Below, in pieces: positions 8,034-17,030 of a stretch of DNA of 64,000 bases. The position numbers were made by a program, and so were the translations under genes. Positions within the stretch are counted from its first letter, which is position 1. Each line of letters opens with the position of its first letter. The stretch spans positions 62,001 to 126,000 of the forward strand of contig CAMYID010000013.1 of NCBI GenBank assembly GCA_947258435.1, in the 5' to 3' direction. The DNA comes from an uncultured Alphaproteobacteria bacterium (lineage in GTDB: Bacteria; Pseudomonadota; Alphaproteobacteria; UBA11222). A model generated the notes under the pieces. It saw nothing but the letters and a program-made list of their open reading frames with translations. It searched no databases and was not told the origin of the DNA.

Positions 8034-10892
8034 GTGACGAGCGATAACAAACCATTTGGGCCGGGGGATCACCTCTATCTGATCGATGGGTCGGGCTATA
8101 TTTTTCGCGCCTATCATGCTTTGCCACCGCTCACCCGCAAACGTGATGGTATGCCGGTCGGTGCGGTCAGCGGTTTTTGCAATATGCTCTACAAGCTGCT
8201 GGAAGATACCCGGGCCGGCGAAACCGTGACCCATATCGCGGTGATTTTCGACACCGCGCGCAAGACATTCCGAAATGATATCTACCCTGATTACAAGGCC
8301 AATCGCGACGAGCCGCCTGAGGATCTGAAGCCGCAATTCGCGCTTATCCGCGATGCGGTGCGCGCTTTCAACGTACCTGCAATCGAGATGGAGGGGTTTG
8401 AGGCCGACGATCTTATTGCGACTTACGCCGGGCAGGCGCAGGCATGCGGCGCGCAGGTAACGATTGTGTCTTCCGACAAGGATCTGATGCAGCTTGTCGG
8501 CGGCGGGGTGGATATGCTCGATACCATGAAGAATGTGCATATCGGGCCCGAGCAGGTGGTGGACAAGTTCGGGGTCGGCCCTGAAAAGGTTGTCGATGTG
8601 CAGGCGCTTGCCGGCGATTCTACTGACAATGTGCCCGGTGTGCCCGGCATTGGTATCAAGACGGCGGCACTTCTTATCAATGAATATGGCGATCTCGATA
8701 CGCTGCTGTCCCGGGCAGAGGAGATCAAGCAGAAGAAGCGGCGCGAAAATCTTGTCGAATTTGCCGAGCAGGCGCGCATCAGCCGCGAACTTGTGAGGCT
8801 GCGCAATGATGTGGAGACCACGGTTGCGCTCGACGGGATGGCTGTGGCGCAGCCCGATCCCGATACGCTGCTGCGTTTTCTTGTGGAGATGGAGTTCAAT
8901 ACGCTGACCCGCCGCATCTCGGCGGAGATGGGGGTCACGCCGCCCGCGCCGGATGATCCGGGGTACGCAAAGATTGTCGCCCCTGAACGTACCGACCGGG
9001 GCGTGCCGGGTGCGGTCGACCCTGATCTTGATTCTCCGATCGATCCTGAATCCTATGAGACTGTTACCGATGAAGCGGCGCTTGACAGCTGGATCGCGGC
9101 GGCGCTTAAGGCCGGTGTTGTTGCTGTCGATACAGAGACGAATTCGCTGAATGCGATGCAGGCAAAGCTTGTCGGCATCTCCCTGTCAGTTGCGCCGGGC
9201 AAGGCCTGCTACATTCCGCTTGCGCATTGCGGCAGCGATGCGGAGGGCGGGCTCGCATTGTCGGATAATGCACCCGATCAGATTGATTTCGATACCGCGA
9301 TTGCTGCCCTCAAATCCCTGCTGGAGGACCCTTCCGTCCTCAAGGTCGGGCAGAATCTCAAATATGATCTGCTGGTATTGGCGCGGCATGGCGTGACCGT
9401 TGCGCCGATCGACGATACGATGCTGATATCCTATGCACTTGATGCTGGCGTGCATGGGCATGGCATGGATGAGTTGTCCGAAATCCACCTCGGCCACAAG
9501 CCAATTCCCTTCAAGGAGGTGGTCGGCAGCGGTAGATCGCAAAAGACATTCGATCAGATCCCGCTTGATGCGGCAACCCGCTACGCGGCGGAAGATGCCG
9601 ATGTGACGGGGCGGCTGCACGGCCTGCTGAAACCACGGCTTGTGTCGGAAAGAATGACCGCCGTCTATGAAACGATGGAACGTCCGCTTGTGCCCGTGCT
9701 GACGGAGATGGAGCGGGCCGGTGTGAAAGTTGATAGCGGCTTGCTGCAACGCCTCTCAAGTGAATTTGCCCAACGTATGGCTCAGTATGAGGATGAAATC
9801 CATGCCTTGGCGGGGGAACCGTTCAACATCGGTTCACCCAAGCAGCTTGGCGAAATCCTGTTTGGCAAGCTGGGGCTTGAAGGCGGCAAGAAGACCAAAT
9901 CCGGGGGCTTTTCCACCGGCGCCGATGTGCTTGAGATGCTTGCGGCACAAGGCCATGACCTGCCCGCAAAGGTAATTGACTGGCGGCAGTTGTCAAAACT
10001 CAAGGGAACCTATACGGAGGCATTGCAGCAACATATCAATCCCGAAACCGGCCGGGTGCATACCTCTTACTCGCTGGCGGCGACATCGACAGGGCGGTTA
10101 TCGTCGAATGATCCCAATCTGCAGAATATCCCGATCAGGACGGAAGAAGGGCGCAAGATCCGCGAAGCCTTTATCGCGGAACCGGGCAATGTGCTGATCA
10201 GCGCCGACTATAGTCAGATCGAATTGCGCATTCTGGCGGAAATTGCCGATATTGCGACGCTCAAGGCGGCTTTCTCGGAAGGTCAGGATATTCACGCCAT
10301 GACTGCAAGTCAGATGTTCGGTGTGCCCATTGAGGGGATGGACCCGATGATCAGACGGCGCGCCAAGGCAATTAACTTCGGTATCATTTACGGTATTTCC
10401 GCATTCGGTTTGTCAAACCAGCTCCGTATTCCGCAGTCGGAGGCAAGAAGTTATATCGATGCCTATTTCGAACGTTTCCCGGGTATCCGCGATTATATGG
10501 AAACGACCAAGGCATTCTGCCGCGAGCACGGCTTTGTCGAGACGATTTTTGGCCGTAAAATTCATCTTCCCAATATCAATCAGAAAAACGCAGCCATGCG
10601 TGCCTTTACCGAACGTGCCGCGATCAATGCCCCGATCCAGGGCGCGGCTGCCGATATCATCCGCCGCGCCATGATCCGTATTCCGCCGGCATTGGCCGAG
10701 GCCGGGCTCTCGGCGCGCATGCTGCTGCAGGTGCATGACGAATTGGTGTTTGAGGCGCCTGAAGCAGAAGCGGATGCCGTCAGAAAAACCGTGTCGCAGG
10801 TGATGGAGCAGGCCTGCACGCCGGCGCGTGAGCTATCCGTGCGGCTGACGGTTGATACAAATGCGGGCCTCAACTGGGAGCAGGCGCATTAG
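8034..10892 (+). CDS. polA: DNA polymerase I
   Basis: 952 residues, with all three domains. The 5'-3' exonuclease comes first (LIDGSGYIFRAYHAL near residue 14; DGVDADD-like EGFEADDLIATYAG). The 3'-5' proofreading exonuclease keeps its DxE motif (VAVDTETNSL near 364). The family A polymerase has motif A SADYSQIELR (about 722), motif B RRRAKAINFGIIYG and motif C QVHDELVFE (about 900). The start is GTG at 8034 and gives the conserved N-terminus. The enzyme acts in Okazaki fragment maturation and excision repair. It is probably expressed alone: a terminator precedes it and the next gene is convergent. Confidence 0.97.
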   Translation: MTSDNKPFGPGDHLYLIDGSGYIFRAYHALPPLTRKRDGMPVGAVSGFCNMLYKLLEDTRAGETVTHIAVIFDTARKTFRNDIYPDYKANRDEPPEDLKPQFALIRDAVRAFNVPAIEMEGFEADDLIATYAGQAQACGAQVTIVSSDKDLMQLVGGGVDMLDTMKNVHIGPEQVVDKFGVGPEKVVDVQALAGDSTDNVPGVPGIGIKTAALLINEYGDLDTLLSRAEEIKQKKRRENLVEFAEQARISRELVRLRNDVETTVALDGMAVAQPDPDTLLRFLVEMEFNTLTRRISAEMGVTPPAPDDPGYAKIVAPERTDRGVPGAVDPDLDSPIDPESYETVTDEAALDSWIAAALKAGVVAVDTETNSLNAMQAKLVGISLSVAPGKACYIPLAHCGSDAEGGLALSDNAPDQIDFDTAIAALKSLLEDPSVLKVGQNLKYDLLVLARHGVTVAPIDDTMLISYALDAGVHGHGMDELSEIHLGHKPIPFKEVVGSGRSQKTFDQIPLDAATRYAAEDADVTGRLHGLLKPRLVSERMTAVYETMERPLVPVLTEMERAGVKVDSGLLQRLSSEFAQRMAQYEDEIHALAGEPFNIGSPKQLGEILFGKLGLEGGKKTKSGGFSTGADVLEMLAAQGHDLPAKVIDWRQLSKLKGTYTEALQQHINPETGRVHTSYSLAATSTGRLSSNDPNLQNIPIRTEEGRKIREAFIAEPGNVLISADYSQIELRILAEIADIATLKAAFSEGQDIHAMTASQMFGVPIEGMDPMIRRRAKAINFGIIYGISAFGLSNQLRIPQSEARSYIDAYFERFPGIRDYMETTKAFCREHGFVETIFGRKIHLPNINQKNAAMRAFTERAAINAPIQGAAADIIRRAMIRIPPALAEAGLSARMLLQVHDELVFEAPEAEADAVRKTVSQVMEQACTPARELSVRLTVDTNAGLNWEQAH

Positions 10893-10934
10893 TCCTGCAT
10901 GCTTGGGGGCCTCGCGCGGCATCGCGCTAGGGTT

Positions 10935-12659
10935 TCAGGCCGCCGCCGATTGTCCTAACACCGTATGCGGATCAATACCCGCCTGTTGCAGTAATAAAGT
11001 CAACTCTTTCTTCCGGTTGTCCGCCTGATTGGCGCTGCTGTGGAGATAGTCGTTCAATACGCCCGGTTCACGCAGATAGGAAAGCGCCTGACGCTGCGCT
11101 TTTTCGCGGGCCTTGCCGCGGGTCAGCATATCGGATGCCGCAAGTTTCAGCAGCGATAACGCCTTCTCCAGCGCATTTGGCTGGTTGCGGATCATCTTCT
11201 CCAGCAGCTCATGGGATGTAACGATGCTGGTGCAAAGATAATCGAGCCGTTCGGTCGTTACGCGTTTGGTGGGGCTATCGATCTCGGATTGCAGTATCTT
11301 TTCCTGAAGCGCGGTCAACTGCCGCAACCGTTCGGAAACGGGTGTGTTGTTCGACAGGAAATATTCGTTAAGCGCATGTTCGGTCACCATGCCCGTCAGA
11401 ATTTTTGCAAGCTGTCGTCGGTTTGCGTTGCCAACCAGATGTTCCGAAAGTGCAATGAGTTTTTCAACGCGCTTCGCGGGGTTGGTTGCGCTGGCCAGTA
11501 CCTGTTCAAGTGTTTCGGGAACCAGAAAGCGCCTGGTCCGCTCCCGGAAAGCGGCGAGGACTTGCTCCTGGGGCAGAAAACTGTTGGATGCAAGAGTGAT
11601 TTGCGACCCGATCTTCTTTGTAATGATAAGTTCGTCTTCGATGGATGTATGCGTGAGCCGCTGGTTACCGCCAAGTTCTTCCAGAATACGCTTGGCGATT
11701 GACATTCTGGATTGCGGTAGCCGGTCTGTCGCCAGATAGCGATTGAGTGCCAATATCCCCTTGCCCAGATTATTGTCGTCGGCAAGCTGCCCCGAGAACA
11801 GCCGCACCAGCAGCGCAATGGCGTCGCCAAGGCTCTCCTGCTGGCCGAGAATATCTTTTACAGCCGACGGCGCGGACATGATTTCCGCCACAAATCCGTC
11901 GATACTGTTAAGCGCCTGCCGGTTTGCGGTTTCATTTGCCGGCAATTCGGTGATCCATTGCAGGACGGTTGACAGCTTCTGATCCCAGCTTTCGCATTGC
12001 GCAAGCTGATCCGAAATCGCACAGTTGAGGAGATATTCCGAACGCGGATGCCCGTCGAGCTTTTCGGCAAGCGCCGCAAAGTCGGTTCTGTCGAATTTGG
12101 GCAGCCGTTCCTTGCTGTGATCGACAAAGACGGTTTTCATGGCGTCGGAAATCAGCTTGTGCAGGGTTTTGACCCGCTCCGCGACCGATCCTTCACCCGC
12201 CTGCGACTGCGCGATTGCAACCTTCTGGACCGCCGCCTGAAGAACCGTTCCAGTGCTTTCAAGCCGTTCGAGATGACCGGGATGGTGCAAGAGTTCAAGC
12301 GGTGTGATCTGCCAGCGTGACAGGCTGTCGCGCATCAGGCGTGCAATTGTCTGCCGGGATTCGAAGGAATACAGATCGCCGGGCTGAAAACAGGGCAGTG
12401 CCTCGACAAGATCGACTTTCCCCGCATTCGGATCGCGCGCCCAGCTGTTGGTCGTGCCTTCACGAAAAATACATACCGACAGGTAGTTTCCCTCACCAGG
12501 TTGATGCGTTTCCTTGGTCACCTGTACGGCCATGCCGCTGCCCGAAAGCTCCCGCGCATGGCGGATCGCGGCATCACGCGATTCCATAACACCGGCCATC
12601 TTCCATTTACCTTTGGCAGGCTTGATGTGAATTTCGTAGTGTATTTTGCCTGTCGCCAT
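10935..12659 (-). CDS. Uncharacterised 574-residue helical protein
   Basis: I do not recognise a family. I start it at the ATG at 12659 (MATGKIHYEIHIKP), because AAGGAAAAGCCG precedes it; a longer frame opens at 12704. The first ~70 residues form a small alpha/beta-looking module (KWKMAGVMESRDAAIRHARELSG, then beta strands with GEGNYLSVCIFREG), as in compact N-terminal sensor or adaptor domains. Residues 80-574 are almost entirely predicted amphipathic helix, rich in Leu, Ala, Gln, Glu and Lys, and include LEKALSLLKLAAS and KKELTLLLQQAGIDP. There is no signal peptide, transmembrane segment or catalytic motif. It has its own divergent promoter region with the sorbosone dehydrogenase gene. The frame is intact with ordinary codon use, so it is a real gene. 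Confidence 0.75.
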   Translation of the reverse strand: MATGKIHYEIHIKPAKGKWKMAGVMESRDAAIRHARELSGSGMAVQVTKETHQPGEGNYLSVCIFREGTTNSWARDPNAGKVDLVEALPCFQPGDLYSFESRQTIARLMRDSLSRWQITPLELLHHPGHLERLESTGTVLQAAVQKVAIAQSQAGEGSVAERVKTLHKLISDAMKTVFVDHSKERLPKFDRTDFAALAEKLDGHPRSEYLLNCAISDQLAQCESWDQKLSTVLQWITELPANETANRQALNSIDGFVAEIMSAPSAVKDILGQQESLGDAIALLVRLFSGQLADDNNLGKGILALNRYLATDRLPQSRMSIAKRILEELGGNQRLTHTSIEDELIITKKIGSQITLASNSFLPQEQVLAAFRERTRRFLVPETLEQVLASATNPAKRVEKLIALSEHLVGNANRRQLAKILTGMVTEHALNEYFLSNNTPVSERLRQLTALQEKILQSEIDSPTKRVTTERLDYLCTSIVTSHELLEKMIRNQPNALEKALSLLKLAASDMLTRGKAREKAQRQALSYLREPGVLNDYLHSSANQADNRKKELTLLLQQAGIDPHTVLGQSAAA

Positions 12660-12864
12660 CGGCTTTTCCTTACGCAAACCGTTTCGGGTGCGGTGGCACG
12701 TCATGCTGCCGCAAATCGCGAATGTGAGTTTGAGCTGAAAAGACTAGAGGGCAGTAAGTTAAGGTAGGGTGAACCGTATAAGCGGCATTTGTTGTAAATA
12801 TGTCGTCATCTGCAGAAGTCAGGATGAAGTTTCCAGATAGATACTGCCAATCGGGGAGTAAGTT

Positions 12865-14400
12865 TTGAACATGCAACGGATAAGCCGGATATTGCTCGCT
12901 CTGCCGGTGTGGTTGGGCGTTACCTCAGTCTCTGAAGCCGGGCTTTTGCCCGAACGGTTCTCGATCAATGCGCCGATCATGAACTCTCTGTTCGGCTGGG
13001 ATGCGGATGCGCCAGGGGAATCCGAGCTGCAAAACCGGTTGCAGGTGCCCGATGGTTTTGCATTGAACCGGTATGCGGTTGGGGTAAATAACGCACGGGA
13101 ATTGCTGGCAACGTCTGCGGGCGATCTTCTGGTCAGCGCGCCGCGCCGCAATCGGGTCATGCTGCTGTCCGCCGATAAAGACGGCGATGGCCGTGCCGAT
13201 GGCAAGCGCGTACTGATCGACGGGCTTGACGGACCGCATGGTATCGACCTGCATGCGGGATATCTCTACATCGCTGAACGCAGCGCAGTGGGCCGGATCG
13301 CTTTCGATGCGGCGTCGGGTACAGTATCCGGGCGGTATCGGCATATCGTGACCGGGCTGCCTGACGGGGGAAATCACTGGACACGTACGGTGCGGGTGGG
13401 GCCCGACGACAGGCTCTATGTCAGTGTGGGGTCGAGCTGCAATGTCTGCATCGAAGAGGATCCGCGCCGCGCCGCCATTCTGCGCTATGACCTGGAGGGC
13501 GGTGAGGGGGAGATCTTTGCACGCGGCCTGCGCAATTCTGTCGGGATGGACTGGCGGCCCGCCGACGGGGCGCTTTATGCGGTCGATAATGGCCGGGATT
13601 TGCTGGGCGATGATTTTCCGCCCGAGGAGATGAACCGGGTCGTGGCGGGCGGCCACTATGGCTGGCCCTTCTTTCATGGAGACAATGTACCGGATCCGGA
13701 ATTCGGCACGCATCCGCAGGTTGCACAAATCCGCGACAAGTTGCGCGGGCAGGTTTACGGCTTTACCGCGCATATGGCGCCGCTCGGCATTACCTTCATG
13801 CGCAATCGGAACGCGCCGGACGGGCTTGCCGGCGCGGCGCTTGTTGCATTCCATGGCTCATGGAACCGCTCGCGCAAGAGTGGCTACAAGGTTATGTCGG
13901 TCCATTGGGGCCCGGACGGGGCGATCAGTGCACGCGATTTCCTGTGGGGGTTTGAAAAAGATGAAGATGTCATTGGACGTCCGGTCAGTGTGGCGGAAGC
14001 TATCGATGGCGCAATCTATGTCTCAGACGATTATACCGGCACGATCTACCGTGTGGTCTGGGTCGGAAAAGGCAAACAGGTGATGCGCCGCCCTGCCGCT
14101 ACGTCCCCTGAGACAGGGGCGAGGGCGGCTCCCGATCCGCTTGCCGGTCTGAGTGACGCGGAAAGCAAGCGGCTGTCGCGGCGTGGCAGCGAAATTTACG
14201 CGGCCACGGGATGTGTCAATTGTCATGGTCCGCAAGGGGAAGGGCGGGCTGCGCCTGCACTGGCCGGGCTTGCGCGACGGTTTGGAATCGCGGACCTGAT
14301 GGCCCTGTTTGAAAAACCGCCTGCAAATATGCCGCCGGCCCGGTTGAGCGGGGAAGAAGGCCGCGCGCTTGCTGTCTATCTTCTGGATGTGAACGGGTGA
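12865..14400 (+). CDS. Secreted sorbosone dehydrogenase-type beta-propeller fused to cytochrome c
   Basis: 511 residues. A signal peptide (about 1-26, ending SVSEA) is followed by a glucose/sorbosone dehydrogenase-type propeller, the PQQ-dependent fold: NNARELLATSAGDLLVSAP, VSVGSSCNVC, FARGLRNSVGMDW, VAFHGSWNRS and YVSDDYTGTIYRV. A C-terminal monohaem cytochrome c domain starts near residue 430 with CVNCH and a likely axial Met in PPANMPPARL. It should oxidise a periplasmic sugar or alcohol and pass electrons to its own haem. The start could be TTG 12865 (six bases after GGGGAG) or ATG 12871; the TTG has the better spacing. A 21-bp tandem repeat spans the stop codon. Confidence 0.85.
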   Translation: MNMQRISRILLALPVWLGVTSVSEAGLLPERFSINAPIMNSLFGWDADAPGESELQNRLQVPDGFALNRYAVGVNNARELLATSAGDLLVSAPRRNRVMLLSADKDGDGRADGKRVLIDGLDGPHGIDLHAGYLYIAERSAVGRIAFDAASGTVSGRYRHIVTGLPDGGNHWTRTVRVGPDDRLYVSVGSSCNVCIEEDPRRAAILRYDLEGGEGEIFARGLRNSVGMDWRPADGALYAVDNGRDLLGDDFPPEEMNRVVAGGHYGWPFFHGDNVPDPEFGTHPQVAQIRDKLRGQVYGFTAHMAPLGITFMRNRNAPDGLAGAALVAFHGSWNRSRKSGYKVMSVHWGPDGAISARDFLWGFEKDEDVIGRPVSVAEAIDGAIYVSDDYTGTIYRVVWVGKGKQVMRRPAATSPETGARAAPDPLAGLSDAESKRLSRRGSEIYAATGCVNCHGPQGEGRAAPALAGLARRFGIADLMALFEKPPANMPPARLSGEEGRALAVYLLDVNG

Positions 14401-14427
14401 GGAAATGATGTGAACGGGTGAGGAAAT
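14386..14427. repeat. 21-bp perfect tandem duplication spanning a stop codon
   Basis: The 21 bases at 14386-14406 are repeated exactly at 14407-14427. The first copy contains the last codons and TGA of the dehydrogenase-cytochrome gene. The second lies just downstream and still reads as a would-be tail with its own stop. A 13-base part (GGAAATAAAGTCA) beginning in the second copy recurs at 14501-14513, just ahead of the next gene's ribosome-binding site. This looks like a recent slippage duplication. Confidence 0.95.
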
Positions 14428-14526
14428 AAAGTCATAACAGATGACTATCAAAGGGCGGCGGATTTATGGCATTTTGGCGAATAACCGCACCATCGATTGC
14501 GGAAATAAAGTCAGGGAGGGGATAAT

Positions 14527-15084
14527 ATGCGTTTGCAGAAACCACGGGTACAGCCGCTTGAAGATGCCGATTTGTCGGCCGAGCAAAAGGAGATTCTCGA
14601 ACCGTTGGGCCGCGGCGGACGGGTGTTCAACATTTTCCGGACGATGATTCACCATCCCGTATTGTTCAAGAACTGGCTTGGTTTTGCCAATTACGTGCTG
14701 GGACGTCGCAGCACACTTGGCGCGCGGGAGCGGGAGCTGGCGATCCTGCGTATTGGTTGGCTGTGCCAGGCGGAGTATGAGTGGGGCCAGCATGTCATTA
14801 TCGGCAAGCAGTCCGGTCTCAGCGATGAGGATATCGATCGCATCGCCAAAGGTCCCGACGCCGAAGGCTGGGATCCGTTCGATGCGTTGATCTGCCGTGC
14901 GGTGGATGAACTTCACACTGACAAGATGATCGGCGATGCAACCTGGAAGGGCTTGTCTGAGCGCTATAGCGAGCAGCAGATGCTCGATCTTGTATTTGCG
15001 GTGGGGCAGTACAACCTTGTTTCCATGGCGCTCAATACCTTCGGTGTGCAGCTTGATCCCGGCATCGAAGGTTTCAAAAAGTGA
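14527..15084 (+). CDS. Carboxymuconolactone decarboxylase (CMD) family protein, copy 2
   Basis: 185 residues, the same length as the copy at 7329 and clearly paralogous along its whole length: GRVFNIFRTMIHHPVLFKNWLGFANYVLG, RELAILRIGWLCQAEYEWGQHV, IAKGPDAEGW and LVFAVGQYNLVSMALNTFGVQ all have counterparts. It has the EYEWGQH histidine and lacks the AhpD CxxC pair. GGGAGGGGATA precedes the ATG. Its stop overlaps the GTG start of an alpha/beta hydrolase (GTGA), so the two are translationally coupled. The pairing recalls pcaC (carboxymuconolactone decarboxylase) with pcaD (enol-lactone hydrolase), but no other beta-ketoadipate gene is nearby, so the substrate stays open. Confidence 0.88.
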   Translation: MRLQKPRVQPLEDADLSAEQKEILEPLGRGGRVFNIFRTMIHHPVLFKNWLGFANYVLGRRSTLGARERELAILRIGWLCQAEYEWGQHVIIGKQSGLSDEDIDRIAKGPDAEGWDPFDALICRAVDELHTDKMIGDATWKGLSERYSEQQMLDLVFAVGQYNLVSMALNTFGVQLDPGIEGFKK

Positions 15085-15947
15085 ACGACACACAGTTTGG
15101 CTTCAGCGGAGCGGATTGGTCGGCTGCTGCCGCCACTTATGCGGAAGTTGGTGATCGGGCGGCGCGTGTGACCACCCCTTGCGGGGAAGGGAAGATGGTG
15201 TGGCGGATCTGGGGGCGCGGCGAACCGCTTGTGCTTGTGCATGGGGGGGCGGGAAGCTGGTCCCACTGGATCCGCAATATTCCTGCCTTTGAAGGCGACA
15301 GAATGGTGATGGCACCCGATTTGCCGGGGCTGGGCGAGTCGGATATGCCGCCGCTGCCATATTCGCCAGAGAGCATCGCCGCGATCGTGGCGGAGGGCAT
15401 TGTCGAATTGCTGCCCCGGGGCGCACGCTTTGATATGGCCGGTTTTTCCTTTGGTGGCATGATCAGCTCGATCGTCGCGGGTATACTGGGCGATCGGGTG
15501 CGCACCGAAACCATCATGGGGGGCAGCGGGCTGGGCGGCAAATTCGGCAATCTGAAGCCGACTGTAAAGCTTCCTTTGAGTGGTACGGAAGACGAGATGT
15601 ATGCTGCGCATCGGCATAATCTGCTCGCCTTCATGATTGAGGATCCGGCAAAGCTCGATGCGCTTGCGCTTTATACGCAAGGGCAGAATGCGCCGCGTAC
15701 CCGCATTCGCAGTCCCGAACATGCAACAAGCGAGAAGGCGCTGGTGGCCCTGCGTAAGGCGACAGCCCGGCTGAACAGTATCTGGGGTGAGTATGACATC
15801 ATCAGGCCCTATTTCGATCACAGACGGGAGCTGTTGGCGGAAATCTGTCCGGAAGCGGAATTTCACGTCATATCCGGGGCAGGCCACTGGGTGCAGTATG
15901 AAGCGGCGGACACGGTGAACCAATTGCTGCGCCGGTTTACTTCATAA
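15081..15947 (+). CDS. Alpha/beta hydrolase coupled to CMD copy 2
   Basis: 288 residues. The motifs are oxyanion region LVHGGAGSWSHW (about 52-63), nucleophile elbow GFSFGG with Ser123, acid residue in GEYDIIRPYF (about 240) and catalytic His269 in GAGHWVQYE. The HGGxGSWxHWxRNI pattern is typical of hydrolases acting on ring-cleavage products, enol-lactones and esters. The GTG start overlaps the CMD stop by 4 bases, so both enzymes probably act consecutively on one pathway intermediate. It ends 34 bp from the convergent enoyl-CoA hydratase gene. Confidence 0.85.
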   Translation: MNDTQFGFSGADWSAAAATYAEVGDRAARVTTPCGEGKMVWRIWGRGEPLVLVHGGAGSWSHWIRNIPAFEGDRMVMAPDLPGLGESDMPPLPYSPESIAAIVAEGIVELLPRGARFDMAGFSFGGMISSIVAGILGDRVRTETIMGGSGLGGKFGNLKPTVKLPLSGTEDEMYAAHRHNLLAFMIEDPAKLDALALYTQGQNAPRTRIRSPEHATSEKALVALRKATARLNSIWGEYDIIRPYFDHRRELLAEICPEAEFHVISGAGHWVQYEAADTVNQLLRRFTS

Positions 15948-15981
15948 ATCCCGGTCCGGTTGCATGGGGGTGTCTGCCGGA

Positions 15982-16881
15982 TCAGCGATATTTGCGTCCC
16001 TGCCACCATTTGAATAATTGCGGCATATCCCGGCTGACCTTCAGGGGGAAGTCGGGGCGGCGCTTCTTCAGGAAGGCGCCTATCCCCTCGCGCGCATCCG
16101 CGGAGCGTCGGGCAAAGGCAATCGCTTCGCATTCAAGTTGATGGGCGGTCATCGGGTGATCTGCGCCCAGTGTTTTCCACATCATCTGCCGGGTCAGGGC
16201 CACCGATACGGGCGATGCGTTCTGGGCAATATCGGTGGCAATGGCGCGGGCGGCGGGTAATAGCTCGTCAGCCGGATGCACCGCGCGGACAAGCCCTGCC
16301 TCAAGGGCTTCTTCCGCAGCTACCAGGCGGCCCGAATAGCACCACTCAAGCGCGCGTGAGATGCCGACGATGCGCGGCAAAAACCAGCTTGAGGCCCCTT
16401 CCGGAACGATGCCGCGGCGTGCGAAAACAAAGCCGAACCGCGCCTGTTCGGCGGCAAGCCGGATATCCATGGCAAGTTGCATGGTCGCCCCCACCCCGGT
16501 CGCGGGGCCGTTTGCCGCTGCGATCAGCGGCTTGACGCATTCAAACAGTCGCAGGGTCAGCATGCCGCCCCGGTCACGCGAAGGCCAGTCGCGCCAGTCA
16601 ATGCCGCGCCTGTCGATCCGCCCACCGCCGGCGGAGTAGCCGTCGGGAATGAAGCTTGTATCGTCATCGGTGCCGCCAAGCGCCGCACCGGCGCAGAATG
16701 CGCGGCCCGCGCCGGTCACAATAATCGCGCGTATCCCGTCATCGGCGTCAGCCAGATCAAGTGCGGTCATGAATTCACGATAGAGCGTGTTGGTCATCGC
16801 ATTCAGCGCATCGGGGCGGTTGAAAGTGATAGTCAGGATATGATCTTCAACCGAATAAAGGATTTCGCGAAATGCCGGCAT
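15982..16881 (-). CDS. Enoyl-CoA hydratase/isomerase family protein
   Basis: 299 residues when started at ATG 16881 (MPAFREILYSVEDHI), which has AAGGGGC eight bases upstream; an in-frame extension to 17022 lacks family sequence. Crotonase features: FNRPDALNAMTN, oxyanion hole GAGRAFCAGAAL, the second oxyanion glycine region ANGPATGVGATM, and a candidate catalytic glutamate in GIVPEGASSWFLPRIVG. The C-terminal tail FKWWQGRKYR is short. Divergent from an acyl-CoA ligase and next to a MaoC hydratase gene, it likely hydrates or isomerises a CoA ester made by that ligase. Confidence 0.87.
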   Translation of the reverse strand: MPAFREILYSVEDHILTITFNRPDALNAMTNTLYREFMTALDLADADDGIRAIIVTGAGRAFCAGAALGGTDDDTSFIPDGYSAGGGRIDRRGIDWRDWPSRDRGGMLTLRLFECVKPLIAAANGPATGVGATMQLAMDIRLAAEQARFGFVFARRGIVPEGASSWFLPRIVGISRALEWCYSGRLVAAEEALEAGLVRAVHPADELLPAARAIATDIAQNASPVSVALTRQMMWKTLGADHPMTAHQLECEAIAFARRSADAREGIGAFLKKRRPDFPLKVSRDMPQLFKWWQGRKYR

Positions 16882-17030
16882 ATAGCTTGCCCCTTCTTGC
16901 TGGGTGTTTTGCCGCAAGCATAACCTGAATCGCCCCGCATAGAGTCGCGCTTTTGCGCAAAAAGGGGTATGCATGGCAGCAATATGTCCCGCCAGACGGG
17001 GCCAGAGTTCAGTAGGGAGCAATTAACACC

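Noticed and set aside
7335-8540. Long minus-strand open frame (401 codons) across CMD copy 1 and polA
   Set aside because: Antisense to two conserved genes and spans a terminator; not credible as a gene.
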